From NCBI RefSeq assembly GCF_048593165.1, contig NZ_CP184271.1: a stretch of 64,000 bases of DNA; one strand, given 5' to 3'. The position numbers and the translations under genes are program-made. Shown here in pieces: positions 8,518 to 18,900 of this stretch; position 1 is the first letter of the stretch; the number at the start of each line of letters is the position of its first letter. This DNA is from Pectobacterium sp013449375. Its GTDB lineage: Bacteria; Pseudomonadota; Gammaproteobacteria; Enterobacterales; Enterobacteriaceae. The notes beneath the pieces were generated by a model, which saw only the letters and a list, made by a program, of their open reading frames with translations, had not been told where the DNA came from and made no database searches.

Positions 8518-9266
8518 CCTTTACCGTGATCATTCCTGCGCGCTTTGCCTCAAGCCGCCTCCCAGGTAAACCACTGGCAGATATCAACGGCAAACCGATG
8601 GTCGTCCATGTGATGGAACGGGCGTTGGAATCGGGGGCGCAGCGCGTTATTGTCGCCACTGACCATCCGGATGTTGAAGCGGCGGTGCAGCAAGCCGGTG
8701 GTGAAGTCTGCCTGACCCGCGCCGATCATAACTCTGGTACGGAGCGTCTGGCTGAAGTCATCGAGCGTTACGGTTTTACCGACGATGACATCATCGTTAA
8801 CGTTCAGGGCGATGAACCACTCATTCCTTCCGTGATTATTCGTCAGGTGGCTGAGAACCTTGCAGCCAGTAAAGCGGGAATGGCAACGCTGGCGGTGCCG
8901 ATTGAAACCAGCGAAGAAGCATTCAACCCGAATGCAGTGAAAGTGGTTACCGATGCTGAGGGATACGCGCTGTATTTTTCCCGTGCAACGATCCCTTGGG
9001 ACAGAGAACGTTTTGCTCAGTCTAAAGAAACTATTGGCGATCATTTCCTGCGTCATATCGGCATTTATGCCTACCGTGCAGGTTTTGTGCGCCGTTATGT
9101 CAGTTGGGCACCGAGCCAACTGGAGCAAATCGAATTACTGGAGCAACTGCGTGTGCTGTGGTACGGCGAGAAGATTCACGTTGCGGTTGCGAAAGCGGTG
9201 CCGAGCGTCGGCGTTGATACGCCAGAAGATCTGGCTCGCGTGCGTCACGTCATGGCGAATCAGTAA
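8514..9266 (+). CDS. kdsB: 3-deoxy-manno-octulosonate cytidylyltransferase KdsB
   Basis: A 250-residue cytoplasmic enzyme that activates Kdo with CTP to give CMP-Kdo for LPS inner-core synthesis. The N-terminal nucleotide-binding motif PARFASSRLPGKPL lies at residues 8-21, and conserved segments VNVQGDEP and GIYAYRAGF follow. Length and sequence match E. coli KdsB (248 residues) throughout. It follows ycaR with a four-base overlap and ends before a terminator at 9294-9346. Confidence 0.97.
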   Translation: MTFTVIIPARFASSRLPGKPLADINGKPMVVHVMERALESGAQRVIVATDHPDVEAAVQQAGGEVCLTRADHNSGTERLAEVIERYGFTDDDIIVNVQGDEPLIPSVIIRQVAENLAASKAGMATLAVPIETSEEAFNPNAVKVVTDAEGYALYFSRATIPWDRERFAQSKETIGDHFLRHIGIYAYRAGFVRRYVSWAPSQLEQIELLEQLRVLWYGEKIHVAVAKAVPSVGVDTPEDLARVRHVMANQ

Positions 9267-9293
9267 TATCTATCACGCCATACTGCGATGAAT

Positions 9294-9346
9294 ACGTCAT
9301 GGGGAATCTATGGTTACCGGAATGGATTTTCTCCATGACGTTTTTT
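9294..9346 (+). terminator. Rho-independent terminator after kdsB
   Basis: ACGTCATGG (9294-9302) pairs with CCATGACGT (9333-9341) and is followed by a run of six T. The interior holds a further short inverted repeat. The stem ends four bases before the ERIC element. Confidence 0.75.
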
Positions 9347-9348
9347 CT

Positions 9349-9553
<205 letters not shown>

Positions 9554-9717
9554 TACGACATATTATCTTTTAAATTATTTAGCACTTATTTAGATAAGTA
9601 TTCTTAAAAATTCTCAAATTGTATCATCTTCTTATTTTACGGGTGATTTATTTCCATTCCGAATTGATGAATAGCGAGTGGAACTTTTATTTTCATAGTT
9701 AAATGCTACTATCAATT
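9554..9717 (+). promoter_or_regulatory. AT-rich upstream region of the pectate lyase gene
   Basis: About 165 AT-rich bases between the ERIC and the leader hairpin. Bases 9678-9697 (TGGAACTTTTATTTTCATAG) resemble half-conserved KdgR operators, which control pectinase genes in soft-rot bacteria. GAATTGAT at 9661-9668 is the inverted copy of ATCAATTC at 9711-9718. I cannot fix a promoter with confidence. Confidence 0.4.
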
Positions 9718-9743
9718 CGCCATGTTTTTGCATGGCGTTTTTG
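9718..9743 (+). terminator. Terminator-like hairpin in the pectate lyase leader
   Basis: CGCCATG (9718-9724) pairs with CATGGCG (9731-9737) and is followed directly by TTTTTGTTATTT. It stands about 30 bases before the pectate lyase start. It could be an attenuator or the end of a short leader RNA. Confidence 0.55.
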
Positions 9744-9769
9744 TTATTTCAACTAAGGACGGTAATGAT

Positions 9770-11083
9770 ATGAATGCTAAACGTTATATCGCAAAATTTT
9801 TTTTCGGCAGTATGCTGATGGGGGCTGCGGCGAGCAGCAGCGCGGCGGTGTATTACATGGCGCCTAACGGCAATGACGCAAATAATGGCAGTAAAAACTC
9901 CCCTTGGAAAACCATCGATCGTGCTCAGAAAACATTAACGCCTGGAGACCGCCTGTGGATCCGTGGCGGTAAATACGAGTTTACCAAGGGGCTAAACGTT
10001 TGTGCCACGCGTACGGATGTGGTGAACGCGATTACACTGAATAAGAGCGGTACCGAAGGGAAGCGCATTGAGTATTGGGCATACAGTGGCGAGGTGCCTG
10101 TATTTGATTTCAGCCAAATGCAGGATGACTGCCGCGTTAAAGGTTTCAACGTGGTGGCAGATTGGATCTCTCTGAAAGGACTGGAAATAACGGGTGTTCC
10201 ACAGCGTAATAACCTGAACCATGAGTCCTGGGGAGTATGGATTCGGGGTAGCAATAATATATTCGAGCAGCTAAATATCCACCATATTATGGGGACAGGG
10301 TTGTTTATCCAACGTGGGGGATACAATCTGGTATTGAATAGCGACTCTCACCACAATTACGATCCGCTGACATCGAATGGTGCAGGCCAAAGTGGAGATG
10401 GATTTGGTGCGCATATACCGGCTAATCAGCCAGGTAATATTTTCCGCGGTTGCCGCGCATGGTCAAACTCGGATGATGGCTTCGATTTAATTAATGCTTA
10501 TTCTCCGGTGCTGATTGAAAACTCCTGGGCCTGGTCACACGGTTATTTGCCAGGGACGACGCAGTCGCTGCCAGCAGGTAATGGTAATGGTTTTAAAATC
10601 GGTGGCTACGGTGGCGTTTATGTGGCAAATGCGGTGAAACATACCGTGCGTAACTCGGTTGCGTTTTTAAATAAAGCGGCCGGTTTTTATGCCAATCATC
10701 ATCCGGTGGCGAACGATTTCTTTAATAACACCGGCTATAAAAACAATCCTAACTTTAATATCCGCGGTATTGATGCAAACGGAAAAGCGATTGGATTGGG
10801 TACGCTGCGCAATAACGTGTCTCATGGCGGTAAAGACCTGTCGTTCTCCGATGGCGCGAATATGCGCTATAACTCATGGGATCTGAAAATTGCGGTATCG
10901 GATTCTGATTTCGAGAGCGTTGCCGTAACCGGGTGGGATGCACCGCGTCAGGCAGATGGCAGCTTGCCAGTATTGAAAAGCCTGCATCTTGCAGCGGGTA
11001 GCGCGCTGATCAATAAGGGCGGGGATGTCAAACTGCCTTACAAAGGATCTGCCCCAGATCTGGGTGCCTTTGAACGCGAATAA
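9770..11083 (+). CDS. Secreted pectate lyase, polysaccharide lyase family 9 (PelL/Pel9A-like)
   Basis: A 437-residue extracellular enzyme predicted to cleave polygalacturonate by calcium-dependent beta-elimination. Residues 1-26 form a Sec signal peptide ending in SSSAA. The rest is a parallel beta-helix of the PL9 type. D210, D235, D236 and D239 (the last three in DDGFD) and K276 (NGFKIGG) fall at nearly the positions of the calcium ligands and catalytic lysine reported for Dickeya Pel9A (D209, D233, D234, D237, K273). The start at ATG 9770 is preferred because AAGGAC lies just upstream and a signal peptide follows; ATG 9722 lies inside the leader hairpin. The gene interrupts the usual kdsB-ycbJ neighbourhood. 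Export through a type II system is expected from relatives. Confidence 0.93.
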   Translation: MNAKRYIAKFFFGSMLMGAAASSSAAVYYMAPNGNDANNGSKNSPWKTIDRAQKTLTPGDRLWIRGGKYEFTKGLNVCATRTDVVNAITLNKSGTEGKRIEYWAYSGEVPVFDFSQMQDDCRVKGFNVVADWISLKGLEITGVPQRNNLNHESWGVWIRGSNNIFEQLNIHHIMGTGLFIQRGGYNLVLNSDSHHNYDPLTSNGAGQSGDGFGAHIPANQPGNIFRGCRAWSNSDDGFDLINAYSPVLIENSWAWSHGYLPGTTQSLPAGNGNGFKIGGYGGVYVANAVKHTVRNSVAFLNKAAGFYANHHPVANDFFNNTGYKNNPNFNIRGIDANGKAIGLGTLRNNVSHGGKDLSFSDGANMRYNSWDLKIAVSDSDFESVAVTGWDAPRQADGSLPVLKSLHLAAGSALINKGGDVKLPYKGSAPDLGAFERE

Positions 11084-11115
11084 TGGCAGCGTGTTAACAC
11101 GCTAGCCTGTCACTC

Positions 11116-11147
11116 CGATATTCCCTGCTGACGAGTAGGGAATATCG
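11116..11147. terminator. Strong hairpin after the pectate lyase gene
   Basis: An 11-bp perfect stem, CGATATTCCCT with AGGGAATATCG, around a ten-base loop. There is no T-run on the + strand, so it may act as a 3' stabilising structure rather than a classical terminator. Confidence 0.5.
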
Positions 11148-11282
11148 CTGCAACAACTCCGGCAGGGCGCGTTCTCTGCCGTCATTGATCCCCTTTTATT
11201 TGATCTGCGTTGAAGTATTTGTCTTCTGCTCGCCGCATCATGGTGAGTGGAGTCATTTGACTCAACGGAGGTATAGCTGTTT

Positions 11283-12176
11283 ATGGAACAGTTGAAATCG
11301 GAGCTCAGTACGGTGTTGGGGGAAAGCCTTAGCCGGCTTGAGTGCATAAGCGAACAGCCCTATGCGGACCTGTATGCCTTATATGATAAAGAAGGTAACG
11401 CCATTCCCTTGTTGGCTAAGAGCTATATTTGCCAAGGGGTAGCGCAGCAGGAAGCCTACAAGCTCTCGATGCTGGCGCGTGAGGGGGATGTCCGTTTACC
11501 CACCGTTTACGGGCTGGTGTTGACGCAACAGCAGCCTTATCGGGAGCTGTTGCTAATTGAGCGCTTACGCGGCGTGTCGGTGGAGGCGCCACCAAGAAGT
11601 GGTCAGCGCTGGACGTTGTTGATGGATCAAATTGTTGAGAGCGTATTAGCCTGGCACCGCATTGATAGTCACGGTTGCGTCGGTTCTGTCGATAGCACAC
11701 AGGACAACGATTGGATGAGCTGGTATCAACAGCGTGTGGAAGTGCTGTGGTCGACCTTGCTGAATGTCAGTGCGCCACAGCTGACACAACAGGATCGAAG
11801 CGTGCTTTATCGCTCTCGTCAATGTCTGGCGATGCTGTTTGAAGATTTCGAGGATGGCTGTGTGTTGGTACACGGTAATCTTTCACTGCGCAGCATGTTG
11901 AAGGATGCGCGTAGCGATCAACTGCTAGCGATGATTAATCCGGGCATGATGTTGTGGGCACCGAGAGAGTATGAACTGTTCCGGCTTTGTGAATCTGGCA
12001 TGCCAGAACAGTTACTGTATCACTACCTGAAACAGGCACCGGTAGCGGAATCCTTTGTCTACCGGCGCTGGTTGTATGCTATCTGGGAAGCTGTGGCCCG
12101 TTATATCCACACGGGGCAACTAGACCGTCAGCTCTTTGATGTAGCTTCCCGTGAGCTGTCCCCTTGGTTGGAATGA
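11283..12176 (+). CDS. ycbJ: YcbJ, kinase-fold family protein
   Basis: A 297-residue cytoplasmic protein matching E. coli YcbJ, a member of the aminoglycoside phosphotransferase/protein-kinase-like fold. The place of the catalytic loop is taken by VHGNLSLRSML, about residues 200-210. The aspartate and asparagine of the usual HGDxxxxN are not obvious, so kinase activity is doubtful. Function unknown. The start at ATG 11283 is preceded by AACGGAGG about 12 bases upstream. The 3' end runs 49 bases into the end of convergent elyC. Confidence 0.88.
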   Translation: MEQLKSELSTVLGESLSRLECISEQPYADLYALYDKEGNAIPLLAKSYICQGVAQQEAYKLSMLAREGDVRLPTVYGLVLTQQQPYRELLLIERLRGVSVEAPPRSGQRWTLLMDQIVESVLAWHRIDSHGCVGSVDSTQDNDWMSWYQQRVEVLWSTLLNVSAPQLTQQDRSVLYRSRQCLAMLFEDFEDGCVLVHGNLSLRSMLKDARSDQLLAMINPGMMLWAPREYELFRLCESGMPEQLLYHYLKQAPVAESFVYRRWLYAIWEAVARYIHTGQLDRQLFDVASRELSPWLE

Positions 12177-12976
12177 GCCTGCGGTTGTTCGGCATTGTGC
12201 GGTGGTATTGACGTTCCTTTCAGCGATTGCCACAGGCGACCCAGTGTTTCATACCAGGCGCGTTCGCTGTGCGATAAATAGTACGCGGATGGAAAAATCT
12301 TCTCCCACGGGTTGAGTGCGGACGTGATCGCCATCTGATTCGCCGGAGCCGGAATGGGCGCAAGCCCCTGAGCCTGGAAGAATCGTATGGCGCGAGGCAG
12401 GTGGTTGGCCGAGGTCACTAGCAAGAAAGGGCGATCGCCAACAATCTTCGCGGTTTCCGCCGCTTCTTCTTCCGTATCCCTTGGCGTATCCAGAATAACG
12501 ATATCCTGCTGCGGAATCCCCAGACTTTCCGCTACCAGCGCCGCGGTTTTCGCACTGCTGACAGGGTTGCCCTGCGCCGCCCCGCCGGTAAAAATCAATT
12601 TTGCGCCGGGGTTGGCATGATACAGGCGAACGCCTTCCGTTACGCGCGGGAGGCTGTTGCTGATTAGATTGGAACTGGGCGCCCATTCCGCATTATAGGT
12701 ATACCCTCCGCCTAGCACGACGATATAGTCGGCTTTGCTCGCTTGCGGCGTTTGCCGCCAGGTTGGATAGTGTGATTCCAGTGGTAGCAACAGCCTATCG
12801 GCGACAGGTTGCAGGCTGAGCAGAATAAGCGCCAGCCAACTGATGAGTATTATCGTTCTTCCCGTACGTTGCCGTTGGGTAAACCAGAGCAGCAGCAGGC
12901 CAACACCCATCAGAAGCAAGAGCAATGGCAGAGGCTGTAGAAGGCCGCCGACGAACTTTTTGAGTACGAAAAGCAT
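12128..12976 (-). CDS. elyC: Envelope biogenesis factor ElyC
   Basis: A 282-residue inner-membrane protein (DUF218 family, formerly YcbC). Two hydrophobic segments lie at about residues 13-32 and 40-58, and the soluble DUF218 domain follows with DYIVVLGGG near residue 83 and LVTSANHLPRA near residue 183. In E. coli ElyC supports peptidoglycan synthesis at low temperature, probably through lipid-carrier metabolism. Its C-terminus is variable and Ser/Gln-rich. The last 49 bases overlap the end of ycbJ on the opposite strand. The 5' side faces cmoM across 165 bases that should hold divergent promoters. Confidence 0.93.
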   Translation of the reverse strand: MLFVLKKFVGGLLQPLPLLLLLMGVGLLLLWFTQRQRTGRTIILISWLALILLSLQPVADRLLLPLESHYPTWRQTPQASKADYIVVLGGGYTYNAEWAPSSNLISNSLPRVTEGVRLYHANPGAKLIFTGGAAQGNPVSSAKTAALVAESLGIPQQDIVILDTPRDTEEEAAETAKIVGDRPFLLVTSANHLPRAIRFFQAQGLAPIPAPANQMAITSALNPWEKIFPSAYYLSHSERAWYETLGRLWQSLKGTSIPPHNAEQPQAHSNQGDSSREATSKS

Positions 12977-13141
12977 AAAATCGCATTCCTTTTGAGTGAA
13001 AAAGCCGCATCTGGGAAGATATCATGCGGTAAGGCCATTTATTCTAAGCTAGCCTGTGCCAAAATGGCAGGCTGGAAAAATCGCATCGTGCAGACATGAG
13101 CTGCACGAGAGCCCCGTTTATATGATGCGGAACAATGACTG

Positions 13142-13927
13142 ATGCAGGATCGCAATTTTAACGATATCGCCGAAAAATTTGCTCAGAATATCTATGGCAC
13201 AACGAAGGGGAAACTTCGGTTGGCGGTATTATGGCAGGATCTTAGCGATCTTTTGACCCAGCTTCCAGCACGGCCATTACGCATCCTTGATGCGGGAGGC
13301 GGTGAAGGTCAAATGGCGTGTCGGCTGGCGGCTTTAGGACATCAGGTATTGTTGTGCGATGTTTCCGATGAGATGATTCAGCGCGCCAAAAATGCGGCAG
13401 CAGCACAGGGCGTTACTCATAATATGCGTTTTGTGCAGTGTGCTGCGCAGGATATCGCGCAATATATGGAAAGCCCAGCCGATCTGATATTGTTCCACGC
13501 GGTGCTGGAGTGGGTCGCGCAACCGCAGCAGATGCTGAAAATATTGTATGATTGTCTGTCGCTGGGGGGGGCGCTGTCTTTGATGTTTTATAACCATCAT
13601 GGGCTGTTGATGCGTAACATGGTGCTGGGCAACTTTGATTATGTTCAGGCCGGCATGCCGAAGAACAAACGGCGCTCGCTATCGCCAGATCACCCGCTGG
13701 ATCCGCAAGCCGTGTACGGCTGGCTTGATGACATGGGGATGACCATTAGCGGAAAAACTGGCGTGCGTGTGTTTCATGACTACCTACAGAATAAGCAGCA
13801 GCAAATTGATAAATTTGACGACATTCTGGCGCTCGAGCAGCGGTATTGTCGGCAAGAGCCTTTTGTGAGTTTGGGCCGTTATATCCATGTCATGGCGCAT
13901 AAACCCCATTTGAAGGATGCATTATGA
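13142..13927 (+). CDS. cmoM: tRNA 5-carboxymethoxyuridine methyltransferase CmoM
   Basis: A 261-residue SAM-dependent methyltransferase (formerly SmtA) that methylates cmo5U34 to mcmo5U in tRNA. Class I motif LDAGGGEGQMA lies near residues 48-58, with the acidic motif LCDVS about 20 residues on. Sequence and length follow E. coli CmoM. It is the first gene of the cmoM-mukF-mukE-mukB operon, and its stop overlaps mukF by four bases (ATGA). Two other enzymes of the same wobble modification, CmoA and CmoB, are encoded at 58974-60700. Confidence 0.96.
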   Translation: MQDRNFNDIAEKFAQNIYGTTKGKLRLAVLWQDLSDLLTQLPARPLRILDAGGGEGQMACRLAALGHQVLLCDVSDEMIQRAKNAAAAQGVTHNMRFVQCAAQDIAQYMESPADLILFHAVLEWVAQPQQMLKILYDCLSLGGALSLMFYNHHGLLMRNMVLGNFDYVQAGMPKNKRRSLSPDHPLDPQAVYGWLDDMGMTISGKTGVRVFHDYLQNKQQQIDKFDDILALEQRYCRQEPFVSLGRYIHVMAHKPHLKDAL

Positions 13928-15249
13928 GTGATTTTTCCCAGACTGTACCCGAACTGGTCGCCTGGGCACGAAAAAACGATTTCTCCATTTCCCTCCCCAC
14001 CGAACGCTTGGCGTTTTTGATGGCGATCGCCACGCTTAACGGCGAACGCATGGATGGTGAAATGAGTGAAGGTGAGCTGATTGATGCCTTCCGTCATGTG
14101 AGTCAGGGATTTGAGCAGACGAACGAAACCATAACCCTCCGCGCCAATAACGCGATTAATGACCTGGTGCGCCAGCGGTTACTGAACCGTTTTACCAGTG
14201 AACAGGCGGAAGGTAATGCGATTTATCGTCTGACGCCGCTGGGGATCGGCATTACCGATTATTACATTCGGCAGCGTGAATTCTCGACGTTACGGCTTTC
14301 CATGCAGCTCTCTATTGTGGCGCAGGAGTTGAGTCGGGCGGCCGATGCGGCGGAAGAAGGCGGCGATGAGTTTCACTGGCATCGCAACGTGTTTGCGCCG
14401 CTGAAATATTCCGTCGCTGAAATTTTTGACAGTATCGACCTGTCACAGCGCGTAATGGATGAGCAGCAGCAGGGCGTGAAAGACGATATCGCGGCGCTGT
14501 TAAATCAGGACTGGCGGGCAGCGATCAGCAACTGTGAACAACTGCTGACGGAAACCTCGTCTACGTTGCGTGAATTGCAGGATACGCTGGAAGCTGCGGG
14601 CGACAAGTTGCAGGCGAGCCTGTTGAGCATTCAGGATGCGATTATGAATAATGCGCATAATCTGGAATCTGTCGACAAACTGGTGTTTGACCTGCAAAAC
14701 AAGCTCGATCGTATTGTGAGCTGGGGACAGCAAACAATAGACCTGTGGATTGGTTACGACCGTCACGTCCATAAGTTTATCCGTACCGCGATTGATATGG
14801 ATAAAAACCGCGTCTTTGCCCAGCGCCTGCGTCAGTCGGTGCAGAGCTATTTTGATAGCCCTTGGGCACTGACGTTCGCCAACGCAGACCGTCTGCTGGA
14901 TATGCGTGATGAAGAGCTGACGCTGCGTAGTGAAGAAGTGACCGGTGAATTGCCGCCGGAGCTGGAATATGAAGAGTTTAGTGAGATGCGCGAGCAGTTG
15001 ATCGCGCTGGTCGAGCAGGCGCTGCATAAATATAAAGTGCAACAGATTCCGCTGGACTTGGGGGAAGTGATGCGTGAATACCTCGCGCAGCATCCTCGCT
15101 CGCGGCATTTTGATGTTGCCCGAATCGTGGTCGACCAGGCAGTACGCCTGGGCGTAGCCGAAGCTGATTTCACCGGATTACCTGCATTGTGGCGGGCAAT
15201 CAATGATTACGGAGCCAAGGTGCAGGCCCATGTCATCGACAAATATTGA
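13924..15249 (+). CDS. mukF: Condensin subunit MukF (kleisin)
   Basis: A 441-residue kleisin of the MukBEF chromosome condensin. An N-terminal winged-helix dimerisation region, a central helical bundle and coiled segments, and a C-terminal winged-helix domain that contacts the MukB head are expected from the family; the length matches E. coli MukF (440). It binds MukE and bridges the MukB heads. Its start overlaps cmoM by four bases, and its end overlaps mukE by 20 bases. Confidence 0.97.
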   Translation: MSDFSQTVPELVAWARKNDFSISLPTERLAFLMAIATLNGERMDGEMSEGELIDAFRHVSQGFEQTNETITLRANNAINDLVRQRLLNRFTSEQAEGNAIYRLTPLGIGITDYYIRQREFSTLRLSMQLSIVAQELSRAADAAEEGGDEFHWHRNVFAPLKYSVAEIFDSIDLSQRVMDEQQQGVKDDIAALLNQDWRAAISNCEQLLTETSSTLRELQDTLEAAGDKLQASLLSIQDAIMNNAHNLESVDKLVFDLQNKLDRIVSWGQQTIDLWIGYDRHVHKFIRTAIDMDKNRVFAQRLRQSVQSYFDSPWALTFANADRLLDMRDEELTLRSEEVTGELPPELEYEEFSEMREQLIALVEQALHKYKVQQIPLDLGEVMREYLAQHPRSRHFDVARIVVDQAVRLGVAEADFTGLPALWRAINDYGAKVQAHVIDKY

Positions 15250-15952
15250 ACAATTTATGCCAGTGAAGCTGGCAACCGCGCTGTCGAATAACCTCTTTCC
15301 TGCGCTGGACAGCCAATTGCGCGCCGGGCGTCATATTGGCATTGAAGAGCTGGAGAACCATGTCTTTCTGATGGACTTCCAGGAAGTGCTGGAGGAATTC
15401 TACAGCCGCTACAACGTGGAGCTGATTCGCGCGCCGGAAGGTTTTTTCTATCTGCGCCCACGTTCTACTACGCTGATCTCGCGTTCGGTGCTGTCCGAGC
15501 TGGATATGATGGTAGGGAAAATCCTCTGCTATCTCTACCTGAGCCCAGAGCGGTTAGCGCACGAAGGCATTTTCAGCCAGCAGGAACTCTATGAAGAGCT
15601 GCTGAGTCTGGCAGATGAAAGCAAGCTGTTGAAGCTGGTTAACCAGCGTTCTACCGGTTCCGATCTGGATCGCCAAAAGCTACAAGAAAAAGTCAGAACC
15701 TCGCTGAACCGCTTACGTCGGCTCGGCATGATCTACTTTATGGGCAATGACAGCAGCAAATTCAGAATTACTGAATCAGTGTTCCGCTTCGGCGCTGATG
15801 TACGCAGCGGCGATGATGCCCGCGAAGCGCAGTTGCGCATGATTCGTGATGGTGAAGCGATGCCTGTTGAAGGTAGTTTGTCGCTGAAAGATGATAGCGA
15901 CGATAGCGATCGCACCGATGATACCGCGCCAGAAACGGGCGAGGATGAATAA
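15230..15952 (+). CDS. mukE: Condensin subunit MukE
   Basis: A 240-residue protein of tandem winged-helix fold that binds MukF and regulates MukB ATPase engagement. ATG 15230 (MSSTNIEQ) is chosen because it matches the E. coli N-terminus and has AAGG nine bases upstream; ATG 15203 would add nine residues inside mukF. The C-terminal 30 residues are a low-complexity Asp/Ser/Glu-rich tail, longer than the comparable E. coli tail. The next gene, mukB, begins 19 bases downstream. Confidence 0.96.
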   Translation: MSSTNIEQFMPVKLATALSNNLFPALDSQLRAGRHIGIEELENHVFLMDFQEVLEEFYSRYNVELIRAPEGFFYLRPRSTTLISRSVLSELDMMVGKILCYLYLSPERLAHEGIFSQQELYEELLSLADESKLLKLVNQRSTGSDLDRQKLQEKVRTSLNRLRRLGMIYFMGNDSSKFRITESVFRFGADVRSGDDAREAQLRMIRDGEAMPVEGSLSLKDDSDDSDRTDDTAPETGEDE

Positions 15953-15971
15953 GTGTTGAGGATGAACAGGA

Positions 15972-18900
15972 ATGATTGAACGCGGTAAATTTCGCTCACT
16001 AACGCTGGTCAACTGGAACGGCTTTTTCGCCCGCACCTTCGATCTGGATGAACTGGTTACCACGCTATCCGGCGGTAACGGTGCTGGGAAATCCACCACG
16101 ATGGCCGCCTTTATTACGGCGCTGATCCCTGACCTGACGCTGTTGCACTTCAGAAACACCACCGAAGCCGGTGCGACCAGCGGTTCTCGCGATAAAGGTC
16201 TGCACGGTAAATTACGTGCCGGTGTCTGCTACTCCACGCTGGATGTTGTTAACTCGCGTCACCAGCGTGTGCTGGTTGGCGTTCGTCTCCAGCAGGTTGC
16301 AGGGCGTGATCGTAAAGTCGATATCAAACCTTTCACTATTCAGGGCTTACCGACGGCGATACAGCCGACGCAAATCCTGACGCAGGTGGTCGGCGATCGT
16401 CAGGCTCGCGTGCTCTCGTTGCAGGAACTGAAAGAGCGCGTCGAAGAGATGGAAGGCGTTCAGTTCAAGCAGTTTAACTCCATTACCGACTATCACTCGC
16501 TGATGTTCGATTTAGGCGTGGTACCGCGTCGCTTGCGTTCTGCTTCCGATCGCAGCAAGTTCTATCGCCTGATCGAAGCCTCGCTATACGGCGGTATTTC
16601 CAGCGCCATCACTCGTTCGCTGCGTGACTACTTACTGCCGGAAAATAGCGGCGTGCGTAAAGCATTCCAGGATATGGAAGTGGCGCTGCGTGAAAACCGC
16701 ATGACGCTGGAGGCGATTCGCGTCACTCAGTCCGATCGCGATCTGTTTAAACACCTGATCTCTGAAGCAACCTCCTATGTTGCCGCTGACTACATGCGGC
16801 ACGCCAATGAGCGTCGTATTCATCTGGATGGCGCGCTGGAATTGCGCCGCGATCTGTTCTCTAGCCGCAAGCAACTGTCGAGCGAACAGTATCGTCATGT
16901 GGAAATGGCGCGGGAACTGGCGGAACAGAGCGGTGCGGAAAGTGATCTGGAAACAGATTATCAGGCGGCCAGCGACCACCTGAATCTGGTGCAAACCGCG
17001 ATGCGCCAACAGGAAAAAATCGAGCGCTATAACGCCGATCTCGAAGAGTTAAGCTATCGCCTTGAAGAGCAGAATGAGGTGGTTGAAGAGGCGCGAGAGC
17101 AGCAGGCGGAGAACGAAGAGCGTGCTGATGCTGCCGAGTTGGAAGTAGATGAGCTGAAAAGCCAACTTGCCGATTATCAGCAGGCGCTGGATGTACAGCA
17201 AACCCGTGCTATTCAGTACCAGCAGGCACAGCAGGCGTTGGAACGTGCCCGCACGCTGTGCCAGTTGCCGGATTTAACGGCGGATAACGCGGACGAATGG
17301 CTGGATAGCTATCAGGCGAAAGAGCAGGAAGCGACAGAAATTCTGCTGATGCTGGAGCAGAAACTGAGTGTGGCGGATGCGGCGCACGGCCAGTTTGAGC
17401 AAGCCTATCAGCTGGTGAGCAAGATTGCCGGTGTTGTTAACCGCAATGAGGCCTGGCAGGTCGCGCGCGATTTGCTGCGCGACAGCTCTTCGCAACGTTA
17501 TCAGGCAGAGCGGGTACAGCCGCTGCGGATGCGACTGTCTGAGTTGGAACAGCGCCTGCGTGAACAGCAGGATGCTGAGCGGCTCTTGCAAGATTTCAAC
17601 AAACGTAATGGTCAGGATTATCAGCCGGAAGAGCTGGAGTCGCTCCAGCAAGAGTTGGATGCCCGTATCGAAACGCTGTCATCACTGGTGGCGGAGGCTG
17701 GCGAGCGCCGCATGGCGCTGCGTCAGGAGCTGGAACAAATCCAGCAACGCATTCAGAAATTGACGACGCGTGCGCCAGTCTGGCTGGCGGCACAGGAAAT
17801 GCTGACGCAACTGAGCGAGCAAAGCGGCGAAACGTTTGAAGATAGCCGTCAGGTGACGGAATTCATGCAGCAGTTGCTTGAGCGTGAACGTGAAACTACG
17901 GTTGAGCGTGATGACATCGCTACCCGCAAACGGCAGATCGAAGCGCAGATTGAGCGGCTGAGCCAGCCTGGTGGTTCCGAAGATCCGCGCCTGAATGCGC
18001 TGGCGGAACGCTTTGGTGGGGTGCTGCTGTCTGAAATTTATGACGATGTCACGCTGGATGATGCACCGTACTTCTCAGCACTTTATGGTCCCTCGCGTCA
18101 TGCCATTGTGGTCGCCGATCTTTCACTGGTGCGCGATCAGCTTGCCGGTCTGGAAGACTGCCCAGAAGACTTGTATCTGATCGAGGGGGATCCGCAGTCG
18201 TTTGATGACAGCGTGTTTGCCGTTGAAGAATTGGAACGTGCCGTGGTGGTGAAGGTCGCGGAGCGCCAGTGGCGTTACTCGCGCTTCCCTGAAGTGCCGC
18301 TGTTTGGCCGTGCCGCGCGAGAAATGCGTCTGGAAAGCCTGCGTGATGAGCGCGAAGCACTGGCCGAGCAGTACGCGACGCTGTCGTTTGACGTACAGAA
18401 AACGCAGCGCTTGCACCAGTCCTTCAGCCGTTTCATCGGTACGCATCTGGCTGTCGTTTTTGATGAAGATCCCGAAGCGGAAATTCGTACGCTCAGTTCC
18501 CGCCGCGGCGAGCTGGATCGCGCTATTGCCAACTTTGACGGCGAGAACCAGCAGCAGCGCCAGCAGTATGATCAAGCGAAAGAGGCCAGCGCACAGCTGA
18601 ATAAACTGATTCCGCGTATTAGCTTGCTTTGCGACGAGACGTTGCAGGATCGCGTGGAAGAGATTCGTGCCGAGCTGGATGAAACCGAAGAATCTGCCAG
18701 GTTCATTCAACAGCATGGGGCGACGCTGGCTAAGCTGGAACCGCTGGTTTCTGTCTTGCAAAGCGACCCGCAGCAGCATGAGCAGCTGCAGGAAGATTAT
18801 ACTCAGGCACAGAACGCACAGCGGCAAGCAAAGCAGCAGGCGTTTGCGCTGACTGAAGTGGTACAGCGTCGTGCGCATTTCAGTTATGTCGATTCGGCTG

